From positions 1 through 13,431 of the forward strand of contig JAURMS010000182.1 in the NCBI GenBank assembly GCA_030830595.1: a stretch of 13,431 nucleotides of DNA. Direction: 5' to 3'. The stretch is from Gammaproteobacteria bacterium (GTDB lineage Bacteria; Pseudomonadota; Gammaproteobacteria; Steroidobacterales; Steroidobacteraceae). The position numbers and the translations under genes are program-made. Below are positions 1-6,484 of this stretch, one piece after another (position 1 is the stretch's first letter; every line of letters starts with the position of its first letter). The notes below the pieces were generated by a model. The model was given only the letters and a program-made list of their open reading frames with translations. It made no database searches and was not told the origin of the DNA.

Positions 1-498
1 GCCGCACGGGCGCTGGCGAGGCTCGACAGATACGCCCGCCACGTTCTCATCAGCGCCAACCGGCATCTGGACACTTACGCGACCCTCGGCGCGCGCCTGG
101 TGCACGATGACCCACCGGGGCGCGGCCCCCTCGGCGGCATGCTCGCCGGACTGCGCGCCTGTCCCACCGACTGGCTGCTGTGCCTGCCCTGCGACATGCC
201 CCACCTTCCAGAGGACCTGGAGCCGCGCATGCTGGCGAGTCTATCCGGACCGCAGCCGGGCCCTGCCTTTGCCCACGATGGCGAGCGCCTGCAGCCGCTG
301 GTGGCTCTGCTGCCACGCAGCGCTGCCCCGGACCTGCAGCGATTTCTCGATGGCGGCGGGCGGCGCGCCGAGGACTGGGCAAGAGGCCAAGGCGGCCTGA
401 TCATCCGGTTCGAGGGCAGGTGCGACGCCTTCGCCAACCTCAATACGCCGGAGGACCTGGCGGCAGCCCGTGCGCGCGCGGACGGGTGCATGGGGTAG
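1..498 (+). CDS. mobA: Molybdenum cofactor guanylyltransferase MobA, 3' part (5' end outside window)
   Basis: MobA transfers GMP from GTP to Mo-molybdopterin, giving the guanine dinucleotide form used by DMSO-reductase-family enzymes in the cytoplasm. The frame is open from base 1, so the gene is cut by the window edge; 165 residues remain of a usual ~190-200. The missing piece should hold the N-terminal glycine-rich GTP-binding motif. Family features seen: ISANR near the start, then a conserved Asp-Asp followed by GPLGGMLAGL, then PCDMPHLPEDL, a nucleotidyltransferase segment whose Asp typically helps bind metal. The C-terminus ends in the usual FANLNTPEDL-type stretch. A GTG at 100 opens a shorter frame, but it would cut through conserved MobA sequence and is not the start. 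Next to moeA with a 12-bp gap, which supports the assignment. Seen: the motifs. Known: the reaction. Inferred: that the missing N-terminus is normal. Confidence 0.93.
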   Translation, partial: AARALARLDRYARHVLISANRHLDTYATLGARLVHDDPPGRGPLGGMLAGLRACPTDWLLCLPCDMPHLPEDLEPRMLASLSGPQPGPAFAHDGERLQPLVALLPRSAAPDLQRFLDGGGRRAEDWARGQGGLIIRFEGRCDAFANLNTPEDLAAARARADGCMG

Positions 499-510
499 CA
501 TGCCTTGCAG

Positions 511-1779
511 ATGACACCCAAACACCCTCACATCGACCCCGATCCCTGTGCCGAGGGCGGAGGTCTGTTGCGCCTCGAGGACGCGCGGCAGCGCATCATT
601 GCCACCGTCGGTCGCCCGGAGGACGCCGAGACGCTGCCGCTGGGCAGGGCCGACGGTCGCGTCCTGGCCCGGCAACTGACTGCCGATGTCGAGGTGCCAC
701 CCTTCGATAATTCGGCCATGGACGGCTACGCGCTGCACGGCTCTGTGCTGCCGGCCACCGGCGAGGCTTCGCTGCGCCAGGTCGGGACCGCCTGGGCGGG
801 CCGCCCTTTCCAGGGCCATGTCGGTCCCGGCGAATGCGTGCGGATCATGACGGGTGCGCCCATGCCAACAGGCACCGATACCGTGATCATGCAGGAGCAG
901 GTGCGCGCAGAGGGCGAGCAGGTCACCATCCGGGCAGGCCATCGTCCCGGCGAGCACCGACGACTGGCCGGCGAATCGCTGGCCCGCGGGGCACAGATCC
1001 TGGCCGCGGGGACCCGCCTCACGCCGGCTCACCTCGGACTGGCTGCCTCGGCCGGCGTGGCGGAGGTCAGCGTCTTCCGGCGACCTCGGGTGGCCATCCT
1101 CTCCACCGGTGACGAACTACAGAGTGCCGGTCTACCGCTCGGCCCGGGACAGATCTACGACAGCAACCGCTGCAGCCTGACGGCCATGCTCGAGCGCCTC
1201 GGCATCGAGGTCATGGACCTCGGCGTGATCCCTGACCGACTGGAGGCGACGCGTACTGCCCTGCTCGAGGCGTCGGAGGCAGCGGACGTGATCATCAGCT
1301 CGGGAGGCGTCTCGGTGGGCGATGCCGACTTCGTGGTCGACGTGTTGCGTACCGAGGGCCAGGTCGGCTTCTGGAAGGTGGCGATCAAGCCGGGCAAGCC
1401 GCTCGCCTTCGGCCGCCTCGGCCAGGCCTGGTTCTTCGGCCTGCCGGGCAACCCGGTGTCGTCGATGGTCACCTTCTACCAGCTGGTCCAACCCGCGCTG
1501 CGGCGGCTCTGCGGCGTGGATCCCCTGCCCCAGCCGCTGCTGGTGAACGCGAGACTGGCGGCGCCGCTGCGCAAGCAACCCGGTCGGCTGGAATTCCAGC
1601 GCGCCCGCCTGGCCCCGGGCGACCAGGGTCAGCTCACGGTGGAAGCCCTCAGCCAGCAGGGCTCCAACGTCCTGCGCTCCATGGTCGAGGCGGACTGCTT
1701 CATCGTCCTGCCACTGGAACAGGGGCCCCTGGAAGCTGGAGAATGGGTGCAGGTTCAGCCCTTTGCCGGGCTGGTCTGA
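511..1779 (+). CDS. moeA: Molybdopterin molybdenumtransferase MoeA
   Basis: MoeA inserts molybdate into adenylylated molybdopterin, producing Mo-cofactor and releasing AMP. The 422-residue product is near the usual ~410. Motifs in order: PPFDNSAMDGYAL at residues 63-75 (family signature), RIMTGAPMP about 111-119, STGDEL 198-203, ISSGGVSVGDADF 262-274 (the MoCF-binding domain shared with MoaB/Mog), IKPGKPLAFG 292-301 and GLPGNPVSSMVTF 310-322. A C-terminal beta domain follows. Start choice: ATG at 511 is preferred; TTG at 505 would add two residues. There is no strong Shine-Dalgarno, which fits translational coupling to mobA, whose stop lies 12 bp upstream in the same frame. It sits between mobA and moaB, as expected for a Moco operon. 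No odd features were seen. Confidence 0.96.
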   Translation: MTPKHPHIDPDPCAEGGGLLRLEDARQRIIATVGRPEDAETLPLGRADGRVLARQLTADVEVPPFDNSAMDGYALHGSVLPATGEASLRQVGTAWAGRPFQGHVGPGECVRIMTGAPMPTGTDTVIMQEQVRAEGEQVTIRAGHRPGEHRRLAGESLARGAQILAAGTRLTPAHLGLAASAGVAEVSVFRRPRVAILSTGDELQSAGLPLGPGQIYDSNRCSLTAMLERLGIEVMDLGVIPDRLEATRTALLEASEAADVIISSGGVSVGDADFVVDVLRTEGQVGFWKVAIKPGKPLAFGRLGQAWFFGLPGNPVSSMVTFYQLVQPALRRLCGVDPLPQPLLVNARLAAPLRKQPGRLEFQRARLAPGDQGQLTVEALSQQGSNVLRSMVEADCFIVLPLEQGPLEAGEWVQVQPFAGLV

Positions 1780-1800
1780 TCATCACGAGAGGCGAACGGC

Positions 1801-2334
1801 ATGAGTCACGGTTCAGGGGGAGAGCGTCACTTCAGGCCGGTGGCCATCGCGGTGCTGACCGTCTCGGATACCCGCACGGAGGCGACCGATAGCTCCGGTG
1901 CCCTGCTCGCCTCGCGCCTCCTGGCAGCCGGGCATACGCTGGCCGCGAGAGCCATCGTCCCTGACGACATCTACCGGATCCGGGCTGCGGTCTCGGCCTG
2001 GATCGCAGAGCGCGACGTCGATGTCGTGATCACCACGGGTGGCACCGGCATTACCGGACGTGACGGCACACCGGAGGCCATCGCGCCGCTGCTCGACAAG
2101 CAGATCGAGGGCTTCGGCGAGATGTTCCGCAGCCTGTCCTACGCAGAGATCGGCACCTCTACGCTGCAGTCGCGGGCCCTGGCCGGCGTAGCTAACGGCA
2201 CTTACCTCTTCTGCGTACCGGGCTCGTCAGGGGCCTGCGCTACTGCATGGGACAAGCTTATCTCGGCACAGCTGGATTACCGGACCCGGCCCTGCAACCT
2301 CGTCGAGCTGATGCCGCGCCTGCTGGAAAAGTGA
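1801..2334 (+). CDS. moaB: Molybdenum cofactor biosynthesis protein MoaB (MoCF domain)
   Basis: MoaB/MogA-type proteins adenylate molybdopterin with ATP before MoeA inserts the metal. The 177-residue product is close to the ~170 of E. coli MoaB. It is one MoCF-domain fold: IAVLTVSDTR at residues 16-25, the glycine-rich TTGGTGITGRD at 78-88 (phosphate/molybdopterin binding), and CVPGSSGA at 138-145. The short extra N-terminus (about 10 residues) is poorly conserved. A GAGAGG ribosome-binding site at 1787-1792 lies 8 nt before the ATG, supporting this start. It follows moeA by 21 bp and precedes the propeller gene by 6 bp, so it is probably cotranscribed. MoaB and MogA are hard to separate by eye; the length, the TTGGTGI-TGRD pattern and the C-terminal region favour MoaB. 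Confidence 0.92.
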   Translation: MSHGSGGERHFRPVAIAVLTVSDTRTEATDSSGALLASRLLAAGHTLAARAIVPDDIYRIRAAVSAWIAERDVDVVITTGGTGITGRDGTPEAIAPLLDKQIEGFGEMFRSLSYAEIGTSTLQSRALAGVANGTYLFCVPGSSGACATAWDKLISAQLDYRTRPCNLVELMPRLLEK

Positions 2335-2340
2335 ACCCGC

Positions 2341-3414
2341 ATGGTGACTAGGCTGCTGGTCGGAACCGACAAGGGCCTGTTCCGGCTGCAGAGACCCGGC
2401 CACGGGCAGCCCTGGCACATCGAGGGACCCCTCCTTCCCGGCCAGTCGGTGCTGGCGCTGGCCCGTCACCCCCTGCAGCACCGCGCCTGGCTGGCAGCGG
2501 CTCGTCACCCGGTGTGGGGCGCCCATCTCTACGCGAGCGATGATGACGGGGGCAAATGGCGCAGCCTCGATGCGGTGCCCCTGCATCCGGAGCATCGACA
2601 CGCCTCGCGCTTCGAGTCGGTGTGGGGCCTGACCTGGTCCGCCGACGGATCGCGACTCTATGCAGGCATCGACCCTGCGGGATTGTTCGTGAGCGAGGAT
2701 GGCGGCGCCAGCTGGCAGGACCTGCCCGGCCTCAACGACCACCCCAGCCGGGTCCAGTGGCAGCCGGCCCGGCACCTGTTCGCGGCGCACTCACTCTGCA
2801 TCCATCCGGCCCATCCGGACTGGCTCATCGTGGCGATCTCCTCAGGCGGCGCCTATCGGAGCCTCGATGGGGGGCGGACCTGGCATCCGGCCAATGCAGG
2901 GGTTCGAGCGGGCCACCTTCCAGAGCCCTATCCGCAGGTCGGACACAACGTGCATCGCATCGTGATGCACGGCACCAGCGGCCGGCTTTATCGGCAGTGC
3001 TACACCGGCACCTATCGCAGCGACGACTGGGGCCAGTCCTGGCGGGAGATTACCGAGGGCCTGCCCGGCGACTTCGGCTATGCCGTGGCCGTGGATCCGG
3101 GCAATCCCGATCGGGTGTTCCAGGTGCCCGAGTCCAGTGCCGACCTGCGCATCGTGGTGGATGCACGCCTGCGGGTCTTTCGCTCGGAGGATGGCGGCAG
3201 CAGCTGGACCTCCGCCTCCAGCGGCCTGCCGCAGGCCCACGCTTACGTCACGGTGCTGCGCGAGGCGCTGGACACCGCAGCAGGCAGTCCGTGTTCAGTC
3301 TGGCTCGGCACCGCTACCGGGCACCTGTTCGGCAGCGACGACGGTGGAGAGCGGTGGAGCCAGCTGGCGTCCTTCCTGCCAAGGATCCTCTGCCTGCGTA
3401 CAATTCCAGCATGA
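2341..3414 (+). CDS. Cytoplasmic Asp-box (BNR/sortilin-like) beta-propeller protein
   Basis: 357-residue repeat protein of unknown function. Six Asp-box turns of the S-x-D-x-G-x-x-W type occur at roughly 52-residue spacing: S66-W73, S118-W125, S174-W181, S227-W234, S282-W289 and S332-W339. They predict a six- or seven-bladed beta-propeller. Database names such as 'exo-alpha-sialidase' or 'glycosyl hydrolase' are attached to this family, but no sialidase RIP motif, catalytic tyrosine/arginine triad or signal peptide is visible, so an enzymatic call is not supported; a cytoplasmic scaffold or binding protein is as likely. It starts with LLVGTDKGLF, a typical opening for these proteins. It lies 6 bp after moaB, and its TGA stop overlaps the next gene's ATG (ATGA, 3411-3414), so it is translationally coupled to the CysO-like carrier. 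That pairing is the best clue to its role. Confidence 0.85.
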   Translation: MVTRLLVGTDKGLFRLQRPGHGQPWHIEGPLLPGQSVLALARHPLQHRAWLAAARHPVWGAHLYASDDDGGKWRSLDAVPLHPEHRHASRFESVWGLTWSADGSRLYAGIDPAGLFVSEDGGASWQDLPGLNDHPSRVQWQPARHLFAAHSLCIHPAHPDWLIVAISSGGAYRSLDGGRTWHPANAGVRAGHLPEPYPQVGHNVHRIVMHGTSGRLYRQCYTGTYRSDDWGQSWREITEGLPGDFGYAVAVDPGNPDRVFQVPESSADLRIVVDARLRVFRSEDGGSSWTSASSGLPQAHAYVTVLREALDTAAGSPCSVWLGTATGHLFGSDDGGERWSQLASFLPRILCLRTIPA

Positions 3415-3689
3415 GCATCGTGCAGGTCAGTCTGCCGGGCGCCCTGCGACCCTTTGCCGCCGGGCAGGCGCTGCTCGAGGTGGGGTCGGGCACGCTTGCA
3501 GAGATCCTGCTCGCCCTGGGCCAGGCCCATCCGCAGCTGCTGCCGCGGCTGCTGGGTCCGGATGGTTCGCTGCGGCCTTACGTGAACGTTTTCCTGGGCG
3601 CAGACAACGTCCGCGAGCTCGGCGGGCTCACTACCCAGATTCCACCCGGATCCACCATCACCATCCTGCCGGCCGTGGCCGGCGGCTAA
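3411..3689 (+). CDS. MoaD/ThiS-family beta-grasp sulfur carrier, CysO-like, Gly-Gly tail
   Basis: A 92-residue ubiquitin-fold protein ending in PAVAGG. The C-terminal Gly-Gly is the residue pair that is adenylated and thiocarboxylated in MoaD, ThiS and CysO. The start ATG at 3411 sits in the ATGA overlap with the propeller gene, and the product has the expected family length from there; the same frame is open further upstream but not as protein-like sequence. Features: VSLPGALRPFA at residues 6-16, YVNVFLGADNVRELGGL about 57-73, and ITILPAVAGG 83-92. As I recall it, mycobacterial CysO shares the LRPF-like start, the VN-hydrophobic-VN/D-x-x-VR-GGL block and the same AVAGG ending. It could serve molybdopterin synthesis, cysteine synthesis or another sulfur transfer. 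The Moco neighbours argue for the first and the sequence for the second. No moaE or E1-like moeB is beside it. Confidence 0.85.
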   Translation: MSIVQVSLPGALRPFAAGQALLEVGSGTLAEILLALGQAHPQLLPRLLGPDGSLRPYVNVFLGADNVRELGGLTTQIPPGSTITILPAVAGG

Positions 3690-3702
3690 GGGAGCCAGAC
3701 CC

Positions 3703-4929
3703 ATGTCAGAACTGCGTTACGACCTCGTGGTCTTCGGGGCCACCAGCTTTGTCGGCAAGATCCTCTGCCGGTACCTGCGCGACGAATTCGGCACCGCTGG
3801 CGGCTTGCGCTGGGCCGCGGCCGCGCGCTCGAAGACCAAGCTCGAGACACTCCGCGCGGAGTTGGGGATCGCCGACTTGCCGCTCCTGGTGGCAGATGCC
3901 GCAGATTCAGCTGCCCTGCACGAGATCTGCGCGCACACCAGGGTCATCGCCTCGACGGTCGGTCCTTACGCCCTGTATGGCGAGCCGCTGCTCCAGGCCT
4001 GCGTCGAGTCCGGCACCGATTATTGCGACCTGACCGGCGAGGTGCAGTGGATCCGGCGGATGCTCGATGCCTACGAGGACCAGGCGCGGGATTCTGGCGC
4101 CCGCATCGTCCATTGTTGCGGCTTCGACTCCATCCCCTCCGACCTCGGCGTGCTGTTCCTGCAGCGGCAGGCCATGAAACGCCTCGGCGCGCCCTGCAGC
4201 GAGGTCCACATGGGCGTGCGCGCCCTGCGCGGCGGCGTCTCGGGCGGCACGGTGGCCAGCCTGCTGAACGCCATCCGCGAGGCGGCAGCCGACCCGGGCC
4301 TGCGCCGGCAGATGGGCAATCCCTACGCGCTGTGCCCGCCCGCGAAAGGCGACCGGCCGCGGCAGCCCAGCGTCCGCGGCCCGCAGTACGACCAGGCTTT
4401 CGAGGCCTGGGTCACGCCCTTCGTCATGGAAAAGATCAACTCGCGGATCGTCCACCGCAGCCATGCCCTGCTGGGCGAGCCCTGGGGACGGGACTTCACC
4501 TATACGGAGGCCGTGCTGACCGGGCGCGGTCTCGGCGGACGACTGCGCGCGACCGGACAGGCGCTGGGCCTCGCAGGCTTCGGGCTCGCCGCAGCGCTGC
4601 CACCCACGCGCTGGCTGCTGCAGCGCTATGTGCTGCCCGCACCCGGGGAAGGGCCCACCCCGGCGCAACAGGAAAGCGGTTTCTTCGACCTGCGTTTCCA
4701 TGGCCGGACCCGGGACGGCAGGGCGCTTCGTATCAAGGTCACCGGCGATCGCGACCCGGGCTACGGCTCCACCGCCAAGATGCTCGGCCAGGCGGCCGCC
4801 TGCCTGGCGCAGGACCTCGAGCAGACAACCAGGGCGGGCGGCTTCTGGACCCCGGCGAGCCTGATGGGCCAGCGCCTGATCGATCGCCTGCAGGCCCGGG
4901 CAGGCCTGAATTTCGTGGTCCTGGACTAG
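3703..4929 (+). CDS. Saccharopine-dehydrogenase-like / trans-acting enoyl reductase family oxidoreductase
   Basis: A 408-residue NAD(P)-dependent oxidoreductase of the saccharopine dehydrogenase NADP-binding family, in the branch that includes mycobacterial trans-acting enoyl reductases such as Rv2449c. A Rossmann dinucleotide site GATSFVG lies at residues 12-18. Other family blocks are VGPYALYGEPLLQAC 86-100, YCDLTGE 107-113 and HCCGFDSIPSDLG 137-149. A hydrophobic stretch near 283-305, possibly membrane-associated, is followed by a PGEGP turn typical of this branch. The C-terminal part contains FDLRFHG and a GDRDPGYGSTAKM segment. AAGGGAG at 3688-3694 is a good ribosome-binding site 8 nt before the ATG. 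It follows the CysO-like gene by 13 bp and is probably the last gene of the operon. The substrate is unknown; a true lysine-pathway saccharopine dehydrogenase is unlikely. Its TAG stop overlaps that of the converging lipoprotein gene. Confidence 0.85.
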   Translation: MSELRYDLVVFGATSFVGKILCRYLRDEFGTAGGLRWAAAARSKTKLETLRAELGIADLPLLVADAADSAALHEICAHTRVIASTVGPYALYGEPLLQACVESGTDYCDLTGEVQWIRRMLDAYEDQARDSGARIVHCCGFDSIPSDLGVLFLQRQAMKRLGAPCSEVHMGVRALRGGVSGGTVASLLNAIREAAADPGLRRQMGNPYALCPPAKGDRPRQPSVRGPQYDQAFEAWVTPFVMEKINSRIVHRSHALLGEPWGRDFTYTEAVLTGRGLGGRLRATGQALGLAGFGLAAALPPTRWLLQRYVLPAPGEGPTPAQQESGFFDLRFHGRTRDGRALRIKVTGDRDPGYGSTAKMLGQAAACLAQDLEQTTRAGGFWTPASLMGQRLIDRLQARAGLNFVVLD

Positions 4930-5360
4930 GGATTTTTCTCCGTCTGCTGCTGCCGCCGAATGGCAGCATCGTCGAGGCGCATCTGTCGCACGTCGATCTG
5001 GCGGATTTCGCGGATCGGGCAGGTGTCGCGCCCGACACGGACCTTGTCGAAGCGAGTGATGGTGAATTCCATGACGGAAATCACCTGGATGTCGTTGGCG
5101 AACAGCAGGTCCGGACAGGTGTCCCAGACCGTGATCAGGAAGGCATCGTTGACGCCGGAGCGCAGCACCAGCTTGTCCCTGGCCAGGGGCTCCCAGCCGT
5201 TCAGGCGGGAGGAACTGAAGCGGTCGATGGGCTCGCCTGAGTAGGCCAGGTAACGCTCGAGGGTCTGGTTGGGCTCAAGCCGGGGCGGGCCGGATGCACA
5301 GCCGGCCAGGAGCGACACCATCAGCACGAACCACGCAGTCCGCACGAGCCCGATCTCCAT
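4926..5360 (-). CDS. Small lipoprotein, probably DUF6491 family
   Basis: A 144-residue predicted lipoprotein. The N-terminus has a short basic region, a hydrophobic core (about residues 9-18) and a lipobox LAGC with the lipidated Cys at 21, so it should be exported and anchored in a membrane. The mature part has a conserved-looking Cys pair in WDTCPDLLF and GRDTCPIREI, which could form a disulfide in the periplasm; this pattern and size match my recollection of DUF6491, whose function is unknown. Start: ATG at 5360 is annotated, but GTG at 5345 is a real alternative, since GGAG (5355-5358) lies 9 nt before it and would give MRTAWFVLM..., a cleaner signal peptide. It converges on the oxidoreductase gene with a 4-bp overlap at the palindrome CTAG (4926-4929), where both TAG stops sit. 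It is divergent from the lacI-type gene. Confidence 0.8.
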   Translation of the reverse strand: MEIGLVRTAWFVLMVSLLAGCASGPPRLEPNQTLERYLAYSGEPIDRFSSSRLNGWEPLARDKLVLRSGVNDAFLITVWDTCPDLLFANDIQVISVMEFTITRFDKVRVGRDTCPIREIRQIDVRQMRLDDAAIRRQQQTEKNP

Positions 5361-5405
5361 AAACCAGAGTTCAGTATGGCAGGGAAGCCGGGGAACTGTA
5401 CACGC

Positions 5406-5429
5406 ATAACAGTGGATTTTTGCCGTTAT
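5406..5429. promoter_or_regulatory. Inverted repeat upstream of the LacI-type gene (possible operator)
   Basis: ATAACAG (5406-5412) and CCGTTAT (5423-5429) form 7-bp arms with one mismatch around a 10-bp spacer, 17 bp before the regulator's start codon. It lies in the 86-bp spacer between the divergent lipoprotein and regulator genes. Position and symmetry suggest a binding site for autoregulation, but it lacks the central CG palindrome usual for LacI-family operators. No convincing -35/-10 pair was found in this spacer on either strand. Confidence 0.3.
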
Positions 5430-5446
5430 CCGGCTAGCATGCCCTT

Positions 5447-6484
5447 ATGAGCAACTCCGGCAGGCCGGTCTCGCCCACCTCACTGGACATCGCCCACCGC
5501 GCCCAGGTCTCCCAGGCGACGGTCTCGCGGGCCCTGCGCAACAGCCCGTTGGTCCGCCCGGAGACGCGTGAGCGGATCCAGCGGATCGCGGAGGAACTCG
5601 GCTATCGGACCAATCGCAGCGCAGCCGGACTACGGACGCGACGCAGCCAGACCCTGGCGCTGCTGCTGTTCGAGGAAGCGCCGGGCGATGTGCAGATCAA
5701 CCCCTTCTTCCTGAGCATGCTCGGTCACATCACCCAGGCTGCCGCGCGCCGTGGCTTCGACCTGCTGGTCTCCTTCCAGCAGGCCAGCGTCGACTGGCAC
5801 ACCGACTATGAGGTCAGCAAGCGTGCCGACGGACTCATCCTGCTCGGCTATGGTGACTACACGACCTCCGCGGAGAGGCTCCGACTGCTGGCGGGCATGG
5901 GGGACCACTTCGTGATCTGGGGCCCGGTGATCGAGGAACTGCCTGGGCACTACCTGGGCTGCGACAACGCCCACGGTGCGCGGCTGGCGACCCGTCACCT
6001 GCTGCAACTCGGACGCCGCCGCATCGCCTTCGCCGGCGGGGCCTCCGACCAGTGCCCGGAATTCAAGGTGCGCTACCTGGCCACCCTCGACGCCATGCGC
6101 GAGGCAGGTGTCGAGCCAGATCCTGGCCTGCGGGTCGACGCCGAATCCTCACCGGCCTCGGGCTACGCCGCCGGCAGGCAACTGATCGCCGCGGGCCTGC
6201 CCTTCGACGCCATCATTGCAGCCAGCGACCTGATTGCCATCGGGGCCATCCGCGCGCTGGTCGAGGCGGGGCTGCGGGTACCAGAGGACGTCTCCGTGGT
6301 CGGCTTCGACGACATCCTGACTGCGTCGTACTACAACCCGCCCCTGACCACCATCCGCCAGGACACGCGCCAGGCCGGCGAATTCCTGGTGGAGAACCTC
6401 ATCAAGCTCATTGACGGCGGGGTGGTGGAATCCAAGCTGATCCCGCCCAGCCTGGTCGTGCGCGATTCCTGCGGCGGACGCTGA
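5447..6484 (+). CDS. LacI-family transcriptional regulator
   Basis: A 345-residue repressor-type regulator. The N-terminal helix-turn-helix (about residues 11-31, SLDIAHRAQVSQATVSRAL) is followed by a hinge helix around N57-SAAGLR-T64 that inserts into the operator minor groove. The remainder is a periplasmic-binding-protein-like sugar-sensing domain. It includes YLGCDNAHGARLATRHLL, an AASDLIAIGAIRAL segment and VPEDVSVVGFDD, all standard for the family. No effector residue can be assigned by eye; neighbours (sugar MFS, GH13 glucosidase, TonB receptor) point to an alpha-glucoside or other short glucoside as inducer. No Shine-Dalgarno precedes the ATG at 5447 (the bases before it read TAGCATGCCCTT), so leaderless translation or a weak site is possible. 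Its TGA stop directly abuts the converging MFS stop (TGATCA at 6482-6487). Confidence 0.93.
   Translation: MSNSGRPVSPTSLDIAHRAQVSQATVSRALRNSPLVRPETRERIQRIAEELGYRTNRSAAGLRTRRSQTLALLLFEEAPGDVQINPFFLSMLGHITQAAARRGFDLLVSFQQASVDWHTDYEVSKRADGLILLGYGDYTTSAERLRLLAGMGDHFVIWGPVIEELPGHYLGCDNAHGARLATRHLLQLGRRRIAFAGGASDQCPEFKVRYLATLDAMREAGVEPDPGLRVDAESSPASGYAAGRQLIAAGLPFDAIIAASDLIAIGAIRALVEAGLRVPEDVSVVGFDDILTASYYNPPLTTIRQDTRQAGEFLVENLIKLIDGGVVESKLIPPSLVVRDSCGGR

Noticed and set aside
2341..3414. Sialidase (exo-alpha-sialidase) function for the Asp-box protein
   Set aside because: Asp boxes are structural turns found in many propellers. No RIP motif, arginine triad or signal peptide was found.
4023..5240. 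Open + strand frame overlapping the oxidoreductase and lipoprotein genes
   Set aside because: The product is Arg/Pro/Ala-rich with no motif; the overlapped genes have clear family motifs and good starts.
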